From Rhodospirillales bacterium (GTDB lineage: Bacteria; Pseudomonadota; Alphaproteobacteria; UBA8366; Aestuariispiraceae), in NCBI GenBank assembly GCA_002696645.1, contig NZSA01000032.1:1-33052 (forward strand): a DNA stretch of 33,052 nucleotides, written 5' to 3'. Under the pieces are notes generated by a model. That model was not told the DNA's origin and ran no database searches. It saw nothing but the letters and a program-made list of their open reading frames with translations. The position numbers and the translations under genes are program-made. This document shows positions 24,101-31,747 of the stretch, piece by piece (the first letter of the stretch is position 1; the number at the start of each line of letters is the position of its first letter).

Positions 24101-24140
24101 GAGCGTACCCATACGATGAATTCAAGAAGGAGTCAACCAT

Positions 24141-24162
24141 ATTTCTAGAATTATCGAATTAA
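24141..24162. promoter_or_regulatory. Candidate ArsR operator ahead of arsR
   Basis: An AT-rich imperfect dyad (ATTTCTAGAATTATCGAATT) about 40 bases upstream of arsR. It resembles ArsR boxes of the TTCGAT...ATCGAA type and recurs at 23692-23710. Confidence 0.5.
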
Positions 24163-24241
24163 TGAATCATACTTGCATTCCCATTCGTGCCGTCTTAGCT
24201 CAAAGGATGACTGTGCGATCTTTTGGGGACCAGGTATAACC

Positions 24242-24487
24242 ATGGCGCAATTGCCGAATATTCCATCACCCTGTGTCGGCGTCTGCGTGATGCATCCGAC
24301 CACCAGCCTGTGTCAGGGCTGCATGCGCACAATTGGGGAGATTGCGGAATGGTCCCGCGCCTCGAATGAGCGTCGCTATGAGATCGTTTTGGACTTGAAG
24401 CAGCGGCGCATCGCGTCTGGTCGTGTTTCGGAAAGTGATCTGCGCCCCCGGCGGCGTCGCGCGCCCCCGTCGAGCAGCACTGGATAG
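24242..24487 (+). CDS. DUF1289 family cysteine-rich small protein
   Basis: An 81-residue protein with the DUF1289 signature: SPCVGVCVMHPTTSLCQGCMRT, with cysteines at 11, 15, 24 and 27, then EIAEWS near residue 37. The four cysteines could hold a metal ion or an iron-sulfur cluster, but nothing is established for the family. The C-terminus is basic (RPRRRRAPPSS). ATG 24242 directly precedes the conserved part; the longer frame from 24173 lacks support. It ends 7 bases before the next gene, so the two are probably one transcript. A regulated divergence from arsR is possible, since about 140 bases separate them. Confidence 0.85.
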   Translation: MAQLPNIPSPCVGVCVMHPTTSLCQGCMRTIGEIAEWSRASNERRYEIVLDLKQRRIASGRVSESDLRPRRRRAPPSSSTG

Positions 24488-24494
24488 ACCATCC

Positions 24495-25712
24495 ATGGGC
24501 CTGCCTCTTCCTGTCACCACCAAGGATGCGCGCGCGCTTATCCTGAACTTGCAAGGTCTGGGGCAATCCCATCGCAGACGCTTGTCAGATGGGGACTTGA
24601 TGGACCTGATCCGACAGATGGGATTTGTTCAGGTCGACAGCATCAATATGCTGGAGCGGGCGCATCAGATGATCCTGTCGTCGCGTGCGACGGGGTATCG
24701 ACCCAAACAATTACAGCGTCTGTTGGAAAAACAGGGGGCTTTGTTTGAGAACTGGACCCATGATGCCGCAATTATCCCGTCTGACTTCTTTCCCTATTGG
24801 ATGCGACGATTTGAGAATCGCCGAGCGGCTTTGGCGGATCGATACAGCCGTTGGCATGGCCCGGAATTCCTGAACGAGACGGAAAGTGTCATCGCACATA
24901 TCGAAGCGAATGGCCCAATTCTGTCGCGTGATCTGTCACCCGATGAACGCAAAGGTCCGGGTGCCTGGTGGAATTGGCATCCCTCAAAGACAGCCCTGGA
25001 GTATCTCTGGCGGACGGGGGCCTTGGCGGTGGCGAGACGGGAAGGATTTCAGAAGGTCTATGACCTGACCCACCGTGTCATTCCTGAACCACACCGGGAA
25101 ACCCCGGCGGAGCATGCGGATCTGGTCGACTGGTCCTGTCGCAGTGCGCTGGAGAGGTTAGGGTTCGGGACACCCGGAGAGATCGCTGGTTTCTGGGATC
25201 ATATCACGGCGGATGAGGCGAAGGCCTGGTGTGAGGCGAATCTGGGCAGGGCTGTTATTCAGGCCAGTGTGGATCAGACGACGGGACGACCCCGGTTGCT
25301 CTATGCCAGACCAGACTTGGAAGCTGCTTTGAACCAAGTTGAATCGCCGCCGCCGGGCCTGCGCATTCTAAACCCTTTTGATCCTGTCTTGCGGGATCGC
25401 AAACGGCTGCAGGGCCTGTTTGGATTTTCCTATCGCATCGAAGTTTTTGTGCCAGCCCCTCAGCGGACCTATGGCTATTATGTCTTTCCCATATTGGAAG
25501 GGGATCGCCTGATCGGCCGCATTGATATGAAGGCGGATCGACCCGCTGACTCCTTGCAAATCACAGCCGTCTGGCCGGAACCCGGGATCAGTTTTGGAAA
25601 GGGCCGCATGAGGCGCCTGGAAGGGGAATTGGACCGACAAAAAAACTTCGGTGGCCTGTCGACCCTTCGTTTCGAAGACGGCTGGCTGCGGGAACCTGTC
25701 GTTTCGGCGTAA
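24495..25712 (+). CDS. ycaQ: YcaQ/AlkZ-type DNA glycosylase (HTH_42, winged helix)
   Basis: A 405-residue protein of the HTH_42 family, which includes DNA glycosylases that unhook interstrand crosslinks and other bulky alkyl lesions. The Q-x-D pattern of the YcaQ branch is visible as QVD (Q46, D48 in MGFVQVDSINML). Other marks are RAHQMILSSR, the block FENWTHDAAIIPSDFFPYW (about residues 88-106), and LNPFDPVLRDRKRLQGLFGFSYRIEVF near the C-terminus. ATG 24495 follows the DUF1289 stop by 7 bases; the longer frame from 24423 overlaps that gene and is rejected. Substrate preference in this organism is not known. It converges with the EamA transporter gene. Confidence 0.88.
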   Translation: MGLPLPVTTKDARALILNLQGLGQSHRRRLSDGDLMDLIRQMGFVQVDSINMLERAHQMILSSRATGYRPKQLQRLLEKQGALFENWTHDAAIIPSDFFPYWMRRFENRRAALADRYSRWHGPEFLNETESVIAHIEANGPILSRDLSPDERKGPGAWWNWHPSKTALEYLWRTGALAVARREGFQKVYDLTHRVIPEPHRETPAEHADLVDWSCRSALERLGFGTPGEIAGFWDHITADEAKAWCEANLGRAVIQASVDQTTGRPRLLYARPDLEAALNQVESPPPGLRILNPFDPVLRDRKRLQGLFGFSYRIEVFVPAPQRTYGYYVFPILEGDRLIGRIDMKADRPADSLQITAVWPEPGISFGKGRMRRLEGELDRQKNFGGLSTLRFEDGWLREPVVSA

Positions 25713-25729
25713 TCTCAATCTGGCGTTAC

Positions 25730-26668
25730 TCAGACGCGCCCGCGCAGTTTTGGCGTTTTCACGGGGCGGACTTTCGCCACGCGGGTTTCGCGGTGGACAA
25801 TATAGATCCCGCTGGCAATAACGATGGCAGCGCCAATGAAGACACGCAATACTGGAATTTCTCCCCAAATCCAATAGGCCAATAATGTGGTCCATATGAT
25901 AGCGAGATAATCCAAGGGGGCCAGAATGGCGACTTCTGCATGGCGAAAGGCGATCGTCATTGTCAATTGTGCAATCGCGCCGATCAAGCCGACACCGATC
26001 AATAAGGCCCAATCCAACGTTGCCATCGGCATCACCCAGCCATCCAGATAAACCCATATCGCGCCCACGATAGCACCCGAAAGGGTAAGCCAGAAGGTGA
26101 TGGTAAGGGCGGTTTCGGTAGCGGATAGTTTGCGGGTAATGATCATTGCCAACGCCATGCCTGCGGCTGCCAAGAGCGCAGCCATAGAAGCCCAATCAAA
26201 CACGCTGCTGCCAGGATTGACGACGATCAACACACCGACAAATCCAACGCAAACCGCAATCCATCGGCGAATCCCCACGCGCTCACCCAGCAAGGGAACG
26301 GATAAGGCGGTCATTAGGAGTGGGGCGGCAAACAAAATTGCTATGGCATCTGCCAGCCGCATTTGACTGAAAGACCAGAAGATCAGGCTCATGGTGACGA
26401 TGCTGATCGTCGAGCGCATCAGATGGACTAATGGCCGTTGCGTCTTGAGCGTCACAAGGCCACCATTCATCATTACTAAGATGAATATCGGTACAAGCGC
26501 AACGCCACAGCGGAAGAAGACAATTTGCGATGTTGGGTAGCCATCGCCCAACCATTTTACAGTCGTGTCCATGAAAGCAAATAAAAGGACAGACAGGCAC
26601 ATCGTGGCGATGCCCAGGCCGTTCTTGGAAAGATGCGATGATTTTTCGGAGACTGAAGCGTCAGTCAC
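25730..26668 (-). CDS. EamA/DMT-family transporter
   Basis: A 312-residue inner-membrane protein of the drug/metabolite transporter superfamily, with about ten membrane helices arranged as two five-helix EamA repeats (GLGIATMCLSVLLFAFMDTTVKWL at the start; the second repeat from about residue 160). The basic tail (RPVKTPKLRGRV) is cytoplasmic. Its start overlaps the proC stop by four bases (26665-26668, ATGA), so the two are coupled. Members export amino acids, metabolites or drugs; overlap with a proline synthesis gene hints at amino acid export but does not prove it. Confidence 0.88.
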   Translation of the reverse strand: MTDASVSEKSSHLSKNGLGIATMCLSVLLFAFMDTTVKWLGDGYPTSQIVFFRCGVALVPIFILVMMNGGLVTLKTQRPLVHLMRSTISIVTMSLIFWSFSQMRLADAIAILFAAPLLMTALSVPLLGERVGIRRWIAVCVGFVGVLIVVNPGSSVFDWASMAALLAAAGMALAMIITRKLSATETALTITFWLTLSGAIVGAIWVYLDGWVMPMATLDWALLIGVGLIGAIAQLTMTIAFRHAEVAILAPLDYLAIIWTTLLAYWIWGEIPVLRVFIGAAIVIASGIYIVHRETRVAKVRPVKTPKLRGRV

Positions 26669-27498
26669 GACGTCGCGCCCAATTCCTTGGATCGACGGGT
26701 GGCGGCGGCAATGGCCTCAACCATTAATGGCCCCAGACCATCTTCCTCACGCATCAGAACTTTCAATGCTTCCAGGGTCGTTCCGCCTGGACTGGTCACA
26801 TTTTCTCGCAGGGTCGATGGGGGCGTATCGCCGCTGGCCAGGGCCAATTGTCCGGCACCAGCGACGGTGACCAGGGCCAATCGGGCAGACAGGTCTTCTG
26901 GTAAACCGGCGGCAATGCCCGCTTTCGCCATGCATTCCATCAACAGGAAGGTGTAGGCAGGCCCGCCGCCGCTCAGCGCGGTTACGGCATCGATCAGCGC
27001 TTCGTCCTGAACCGTTGCGGCCTCTCCCACCGCACGCAGCAGGGCTTCTGCCTGCGACGACTGGGCATCGCTGGCAATCGTATTCGGGCAGGCTACCGTA
27101 ATGCCCTGACCGATGGCGGCGGGTGTGTTGGGCATGGCGCGAATGATTGCAGCCCGGTCGCCCAGATGCGTTTCAAAATAGGATATCGTCTTGCCCGCCG
27201 CGATCGACAGGAACAGACAATCGGGTCCGGCAAAGCGCCGATAATCCGCCAGCAATGCATCCATCTGCTGGGGTTTGACCGCCAAGATAATGACTTCCGG
27301 GTTCAGGTCGTCAGGCACTTCATTGGCACCGGCAACAACAGTGACGCCTGCGCGATTCTTAAAGGCGTCGCCGCCAACCGGATCCACAACAGTGACCCCC
27401 CCAGCCACAATCCCGGACTTCAACCATCCGTCCAGCATCGCGCCACCCATTTTCCCGCATCCAATGAGGAGTAGCGGTCTTGATAGTGTGTCGGTCAT
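26665..27498 (-). CDS. proC: Pyrroline-5-carboxylate reductase
   Basis: The last step of proline synthesis: reduces 1-pyrroline-5-carboxylate with NAD(P)H in the cytoplasm. The 277 residues show the Rossmann loop GCGKMGGA (13-20), AVKPQQM (about 73-79), RAMPNTPA (about 120-127), ALSGGGPAY and the C-terminal signature ending LRENVTSPGGTTLEALK (about 230-246). Length and motifs are complete. GAGGACC precedes ATG 27498 by a few bases. It is third in a minus-strand string ybjN, TerB-like, proC, eamA, an order seen in many Alphaproteobacteria. Confidence 0.95.
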   Translation of the reverse strand: MTDTLSRPLLLIGCGKMGGAMLDGWLKSGIVAGGVTVVDPVGGDAFKNRAGVTVVAGANEVPDDLNPEVIILAVKPQQMDALLADYRRFAGPDCLFLSIAAGKTISYFETHLGDRAAIIRAMPNTPAAIGQGITVACPNTIASDAQSSQAEALLRAVGEAATVQDEALIDAVTALSGGGPAYTFLLMECMAKAGIAAGLPEDLSARLALVTVAGAGQLALASGDTPPSTLRENVTSPGGTTLEALKVLMREEDGLGPLMVEAIAAATRRSKELGATS

Positions 27499-27529
27499 TT
27501 TGGTCCTCTTGTTTCCAGTGGATTTTGGC

Positions 27530-27940
27530 TTAACGGGTGCTCATGCGCGTGAACAGGCTTTCTGTGTCTTTTATCAACCGTCCCTGGCGTTCGGCCAGGT
27601 CCATAACGGCGGCAATATCAGAGGCCGAGAAATTGACCTGCTCAGTTACTTTCATCAGCACGGAGGATTCATTGGGATGGAAGTTGTCGTCAACGAAGGC
27701 CATGGTCGCCAGGGTGAGGATTAAGACGACCTGAGAATGCGCATCGTCAAAGACAGAAACATCAATTTCGCCGAAGACGTCTTGAGTCGGTGTCGAAATA
27801 TTCGTGCCCAATTCAGCATGCAGCATGCCAAATAAGGCATCTTCTTCGATGACAACTTTTGAATCAGCGATCATCATCCGTTTGGCCAGCGCCAACAGGA
27901 CGGTCTTTTGTCTCAAGCTCAGTTTATCAAAAACAATCAT
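27530..27940 (-). CDS. TerB-like protein
   Basis: A 136-residue helical protein that resembles the TerB (tellurite resistance B) fold by its pattern LRQKTVLLALAKRMMIADSKVVIEEDALFGML, with acidic residues placed as in the metal-binding helices of that family, and the later MAFVDDNFHPNESSVLMKV block. It lies between ybjN and proC. It is too short for a duplicated domain. The role is unknown; there is no other ter gene here, so tellurite resistance is not implied. AGAGGG is about 8 bases ahead of the ATG. Confidence 0.6.
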   Translation of the reverse strand: MIVFDKLSLRQKTVLLALAKRMMIADSKVVIEEDALFGMLHAELGTNISTPTQDVFGEIDVSVFDDAHSQVVLILTLATMAFVDDNFHPNESSVLMKVTEQVNFSASDIAAVMDLAERQGRLIKDTESLFTRMSTR

Positions 27941-28092
27941 GGTCGACCCTCTATGCAGTCGGGCCGTCTTGGCATGTCAGGCCCACGCTAAAGGGTATTC
28001 GCCACAGCACTTAAGGGATGTCAAACCTGATCACAGGAAAACATTTCTTCCAGGACGGAATATCCCATGATGGTGATGGGTATGATCCCGCG

Positions 28093-28596
28093 TTATGCCT
28101 CCCCCTGACAATCCAGCAAGGCCGCCTGCACGGCTTCTTCTGGTTTGTATCCACCCCACAGCAGGAATTGAAACGCTGGATAAAAGCGCTCGCACTCTGC
28201 CAAGGCGATGTCCATTAAATCTTCCAATTGCTCGACCGAAAAACCGCCCATGCCGCGCGTCGGGATGGTATGGCGATAGGTGGGAGATCCGCTTTCTGAA
28301 CACAGATCGAAATGACCCATCCACATTTTTTCATTGATCAAGGCCAACAGTTCGACCACGCCCTTACGACGGTCCCCCGGGATCTTCAAATCAAAGGTGC
28401 AGGTGTAGTAAAAGGCGTGCATGTCTTCGCGCCAAACGAACAGCATGCGGTAATCGCACCAGCCACCTGTCGTTTCGACGATCAATTCTTCATCGTCTGA
28501 ACGTTCAAATGGCCATTCGTTGGCTTGAAACATTGCTTCAAGGATATCGAGCGGGTTGGCGAGCTGACTGGAATGATCGACCTGCAAGCTGGTCAT
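28093..28596 (-). CDS. YbjN-domain protein (type III secretion chaperone-like fold)
   Basis: A 167-residue protein of the YbjN family, typified by NPLDILEAMFQANEWPFERSD near the N-terminus and by GGWCDYRMLFVW (about residues 45-56). The frame is open to 28749, but ATG 28596 has GGGGAGAG 6 bases upstream and gives the usual alphaproteobacterial length. The C-terminal helices (GGFSVEQLEDLMDIALAECERFYPAFQFLLWGG) are well conserved. The protein is cytoplasmic and its function is uncertain (in E. coli YbjN affects motility and stress). It begins the four-gene minus-strand string leading to proC. Confidence 0.85.
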   Translation of the reverse strand: MTSLQVDHSSQLANPLDILEAMFQANEWPFERSDDEELIVETTGGWCDYRMLFVWREDMHAFYYTCTFDLKIPGDRRKGVVELLALINEKMWMGHFDLCSESGSPTYRHTIPTRGMGGFSVEQLEDLMDIALAECERFYPAFQFLLWGGYKPEEAVQAALLDCQGEA

Positions 28597-29003
28597 GGGT
28601 TCTCTCCCCTTCGAAGGCCCGGCGGGGGCGGGTGCCGATCTTGCACCGTATGCATGGGCATAACGATCAAAACCGGACGGATTCACCATCCACCGTGCCG
28701 CGATCCACGCATCTCTCCACCTCTCTCCAGAGTGTTCCAGGCATCGCATCTATATATAGATATGTATGCGATATCTGGTGAGATCAACGCTTCACCACAC
28801 AAGACCTAGATTGCCATAGGGGGTTTCGCGGCGCAAAGACTTTTTAAAAGAAAGTTTTGTGGCGCTTGATCAGGCTTATGGGGCGACTCGCGGGTTTGGG
28901 AAAGTCTTGTAACCTCTGTTCCGCTTTTTTCCTGTCGATACATGCTTTTAGAATTCGGATCAGTAGGCTAGCGTTCCAGGATAAAATTGTTGCATGGGAG
29001 AAA
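28597..29003. other. Region of about 400 bases without a convincing gene, between ybjN and a dehydrogenase gene
   Basis: Divergent control region. It contains an AT-rich palindrome at 28743-28772 and a weak stem CAAAGACTTT/AAAGTTTTG (28834-28859). Open frames crossing it on both strands (for example 28509-28809, plus) lack ribosome sites and family features. No RNA gene was recognised. Confidence 0.4.
28743..28772. promoter_or_regulatory. Nested palindrome upstream of the dehydrogenase gene
   Basis: ATCGCAT and ATGCGAT (7-base arms) flank a centre that itself holds the perfect 14-base palindrome ATCTATATATAGAT (28748-28761). It may be an operator or a promoter element in the space shared by ybjN and the dehydrogenase; no regulator can be named. 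Confidence 0.4.
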
Positions 29004-29981
29004 ATGAAAACAATGGAACATGACCACAGAGTGCTGATCACCAATGACAAGCCCGAGGCTCTGGCGCCCCTTTTCAAAGAGCGCTTCCCGGATTTAACAA
29101 TACGATTCCTCAGCGATGCAGATACGCTGGACGCAACTCTGGCAGAATTCAACCCGACGGTGATTTTTGCCTATCCAGGGGAACCGGTTCCAAAATCCAA
29201 GTTTCCGGTCATGATCAATCATCCTTCCGTGCAATGGATTTCCAACAGTGGTGCCGGTGTTGAACATATGGGGCAATGGAACCCCAAAGAGAAAATCGTC
29301 ACCAACGCATCGGGCGTAAATGCACCCTTCTTGGCGCAATATGCCATTGCGGCTCATATGTCGGCGAATATCGGCATGCCCCTTTATGCGCGGCAACAGC
29401 GCCAGAAGCTGTGGCGCATGGAAGAATGGCAACCGTTTGATGACCGGCGATTCTGTATCATCGGGCTGGGCAATATCGGACAGGCTGTTGCCGGGTATGC
29501 AAAGGCGCTGAATCTGCGCATTGTAGGTACCCGCGGCACCGCCCGCCCGACGCCCAATGTTGATGAGGTCTATGATTCAGACAATATCATGCGGGCATTG
29601 ACGGGGGCTGAATTTGTGTCGGTCCATACGGCGCTGACACCGGAAACCAAAGGCATGATCAGCGACGATGCCTTCGCGGCGATGGCAGATGGGGCGATCT
29701 TCTTGAATGCCTCACGCGGGGCAGTGGTGGATGAAGACGCCCTGTTGCGGGCGCTGGACAGCGGAAAGGTGAAAACGGCCATTCTGGATGTGTTCCAACA
29801 GGAACCCCTGCCCAAAGATCATCCCCTATGGGAGCATGAAAATGTTATTGTTACACCGCATATGGCCGATTCGGTGAAAGACTGGCACGTGAACAATGCG
29901 CGCGCCTTTTGCGATAATCTGGATCGCTGGTTGATGGGAGAGAAACTGCAAAACATCGTCGATCCAAAAAAGGGATACTGA
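29004..29981 (+). CDS. D-isomer specific 2-hydroxyacid dehydrogenase
   Basis: A 325-residue NAD(P)-dependent dehydrogenase of the D-2-hydroxyacid family, which reduces 2-oxoacids such as glyoxylate or hydroxypyruvate. Cofactor loop GLGNIG at 154-159; catalytic Arg238 (NASRGAVVD), Glu267 (QQEPL) and His286 (TPHMADS). The N-terminal catalytic domain is present (SNSGAGVEHMG). The frame extends to 28857, but that extension is Cys- and Arg-rich and has no homology marks. ATG 29004 (GGGAG close by) or ATG 29013 (better spacing) are both possible. It converges with the GST gene; the stops are adjacent. The substrate is not predictable. Confidence 0.88.
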   Translation: MKTMEHDHRVLITNDKPEALAPLFKERFPDLTIRFLSDADTLDATLAEFNPTVIFAYPGEPVPKSKFPVMINHPSVQWISNSGAGVEHMGQWNPKEKIVTNASGVNAPFLAQYAIAAHMSANIGMPLYARQQRQKLWRMEEWQPFDDRRFCIIGLGNIGQAVAGYAKALNLRIVGTRGTARPTPNVDEVYDSDNIMRALTGAEFVSVHTALTPETKGMISDDAFAAMADGAIFLNASRGAVVDEDALLRALDSGKVKTAILDVFQQEPLPKDHPLWEHENVIVTPHMADSVKDWHVNNARAFCDNLDRWLMGEKLQNIVDPKKGY

Positions 29982-30644
29982 TCAGGCAGGCAGGGGAAAA
30001 ACGGGTTCTTCATCGCCAGCCTGCCAGGCGGGGTACTTTGTCATGATCCCCTCAAACAGGGGGGAGGCAAGGTGACCCGCCAGCCAGCGTTGCAGATCCG
30101 CCAGGGGCTGGGCGTCAAACCAGTCCCGGTCAGTATTGGCGAATTGACGGATGAAAGGGACCAGGGCGGCATCGGCCAAACTGATTCTGTCACCAAAGAG
30201 CTGGTCCGTCTTCGCCAGTTGGTCGTTCAATTCGGTCAGGATGTGAAACCCCGCCTGCCGATGTTCGGTCGCATCGGTCACATCGTCATATCGGTGGGGA
30301 TATTTGTATCGATCCAGATGATGTTTGAAGGGACCGTCATTTCGGTCGATCAGGGTTGTCATCTCGGACAGAGTGCCGTGTTGTGGGGATAGCCAGTGAT
30401 CGGGGTCGTTCTGGTTCAGCGCCCACAGCATGATATCCAGGCTTTCTTCCAGCACGTTGCCCTGGGGCAGTTGCAGCACCGGGACCGTTGCCTTGGGGGA
30501 AATCTCAATCATCTCCGCGGGCTTGTCGCGCAAAACGACTTCGCGCAAGGCACAGTGCTGGCGACTGATGCTGAGCGCAAGGCGCGCCCGCATGGCATAG
30601 GGGCAGCGCCGGAAGCTGTAGAGGACAGGCAGAGTATCAGGCAT
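29982..30644 (-). CDS. Glutathione S-transferase-like protein
   Basis: A 220-residue GST-fold protein: thioredoxin-like N-terminal domain with the motif [10 protein letters not shown] (Cys14) and the cis-proline region KATVPVLQL (about 53-61), then EESLDIMLW, and a helical C-terminal domain ([21 protein letters not shown]). The CPYA cysteine marks the omega/beta-like, redox-active side of the family. ATG 30644 overlaps the end of the trhO gene by 8 bases, so the two are translationally coupled. The longer frame up to 30782 overlaps trhO and is rejected. Confidence 0.87.
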   Translation of the reverse strand: MPDTLPVLYSFRRCPYAMRARLALSISRQHCALREVVLRDKPAEMIEISPKATVPVLQLPQGNVLEESLDIMLWALNQNDPDHWLSPQHGTLSEMTTLIDRNDGPFKHHLDRYKYPHRYDDVTDATEHRQAGFHILTELNDQLAKTDQLFGDRISLADAALVPFIRQFANTDRDWFDAQPLADLQRWLAGHLASPLFEGIMTKYPAWQAGDEEPVFPLPA

Positions 30645-31641
30645 GGCTTTTCTTAGCGGCTGGTTTGGTGCCAGGCGCGCGAGACTGATCGCCAATATGC
30701 ATTCTGCCCTTTGCCTGGGCCAGTTCGATCTGGCGCTGTCTTTCCCGAAAGCGTTCTTTGCGGTCCTCGTCATGGGCGTCATAACAGGCGGGGCAACTGA
30801 CGCCGATCACATATTTCCAGGACTGCATCGCGACTGAATCGACAGGTTGGCGACAGGCATGGCAAACCTGATAACTGCCCAATTCCAGATTATGTTTTAC
30901 CGACACACGCTGGTCGAATACGAAACATTCCCCCTGCCATAGGGAGTCTTCAGCAGGCACAGTCTCCAGATATTTCAGAATGCCACCCTTCAGGTGAAAG
31001 ACATCGGCGATCCCCTGTTGTTTGACAAAGGCGGTCGCTTTTTCACACCGAATGCCCCCGGTACAGAACATCGCCACCTTTTTGCCCGCCAGGGCATCTG
31101 GTCTCAGGTCTGGTTGTGACGCGAACCAGGACGGGAAATCACGGAATGTCTCCGTCTTTGGATCAATTGCGCCTTGGAACGTGCCGATTCCAACCTCATA
31201 ATCATTGCGGGTATCGATGACGATGACATCGGGATCACTGATCAGCGTATTCCAATCTTCGGGCGCGACATAGGTGCCAACCGTCTGCGTCGGGTCGATC
31301 CCCGGCACACCCATGGTGACGATTTCCTTCTTCAGCTTCACCTTCATGCGATAGAATGGGGTTTCCACGGCGTGGGATTCTTTGTGCTCCAGATCGGTGC
31401 AGTTCAGCAATTCCCGAATGCTGTTCAGGGCGGCATCGATACCCGCACGGCTGCCCGCGATGGTTCCATTGATCCCTTCTGGTGCCAGCAACAGAGTGCC
31501 GCAGACATCCACCGATTGGCAGGCCTGAAGAATGGGCTGGCGCAGCGCGTCAAAGTTCGGCAAGGCCATGAACTTATACAATGCCGCCACGATAATGGGG
31601 GCTGGATGTGTCTGGGTACGGGACTCGGTGACAGGGGTCAC
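30637..31641 (-). CDS. trhO: tRNA uridine(34) hydroxylase, rhodanese-domain TrhO (YceA family)
   Basis: A 334-residue enzyme that hydroxylates uridine 34 of certain tRNAs, the first step to 5-alkoxyuridine in the wobble position. The N-terminal domain has [18 protein letters not shown] (about 52-69). The rhodanese domain (about 130-230) has [12 protein letters not shown] and the active loop [10 protein letters not shown] with Cys193 and Cys199. The tail has two Cys pairs (CHAC, CPAC; about 258-285) suited to zinc. GTG 31641 is used as start: it is in frame at the right distance, with GGAG about 10 bases upstream, and the only ATG nearby (31648) is in another frame. A basic tail ([11 protein letters not shown]) closes the chain. 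It overlaps the GST gene. Confidence 0.9.
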   Translation of the reverse strand: MTPVTESRTQTHPAPIIVAALYKFMALPNFDALRQPILQACQSVDVCGTLLLAPEGINGTIAGSRAGIDAALNSIRELLNCTDLEHKESHAVETPFYRMKVKLKKEIVTMGVPGIDPTQTVGTYVAPEDWNTLISDPDVIVIDTRNDYEVGIGTFQGAIDPKTETFRDFPSWFASQPDLRPDALAGKKVAMFCTGGIRCEKATAFVKQQGIADVFHLKGGILKYLETVPAEDSLWQGECFVFDQRVSVKHNLELGSYQVCHACRQPVDSVAMQSWKYVIGVSCPACYDAHDEDRKERFRERQRQIELAQAKGRMHIGDQSRAPGTKPAAKKSHA

Positions 31642-31747
31642 GACGCATTAACTCCGAATTTAGCTAAGATGGTTCTGCATTGCGACGTGCTGTACCATGC
31701 TCTGGCGATAATTTCGAGAGTCAAGCGCCCCTTGGGCCCTATTCAAA

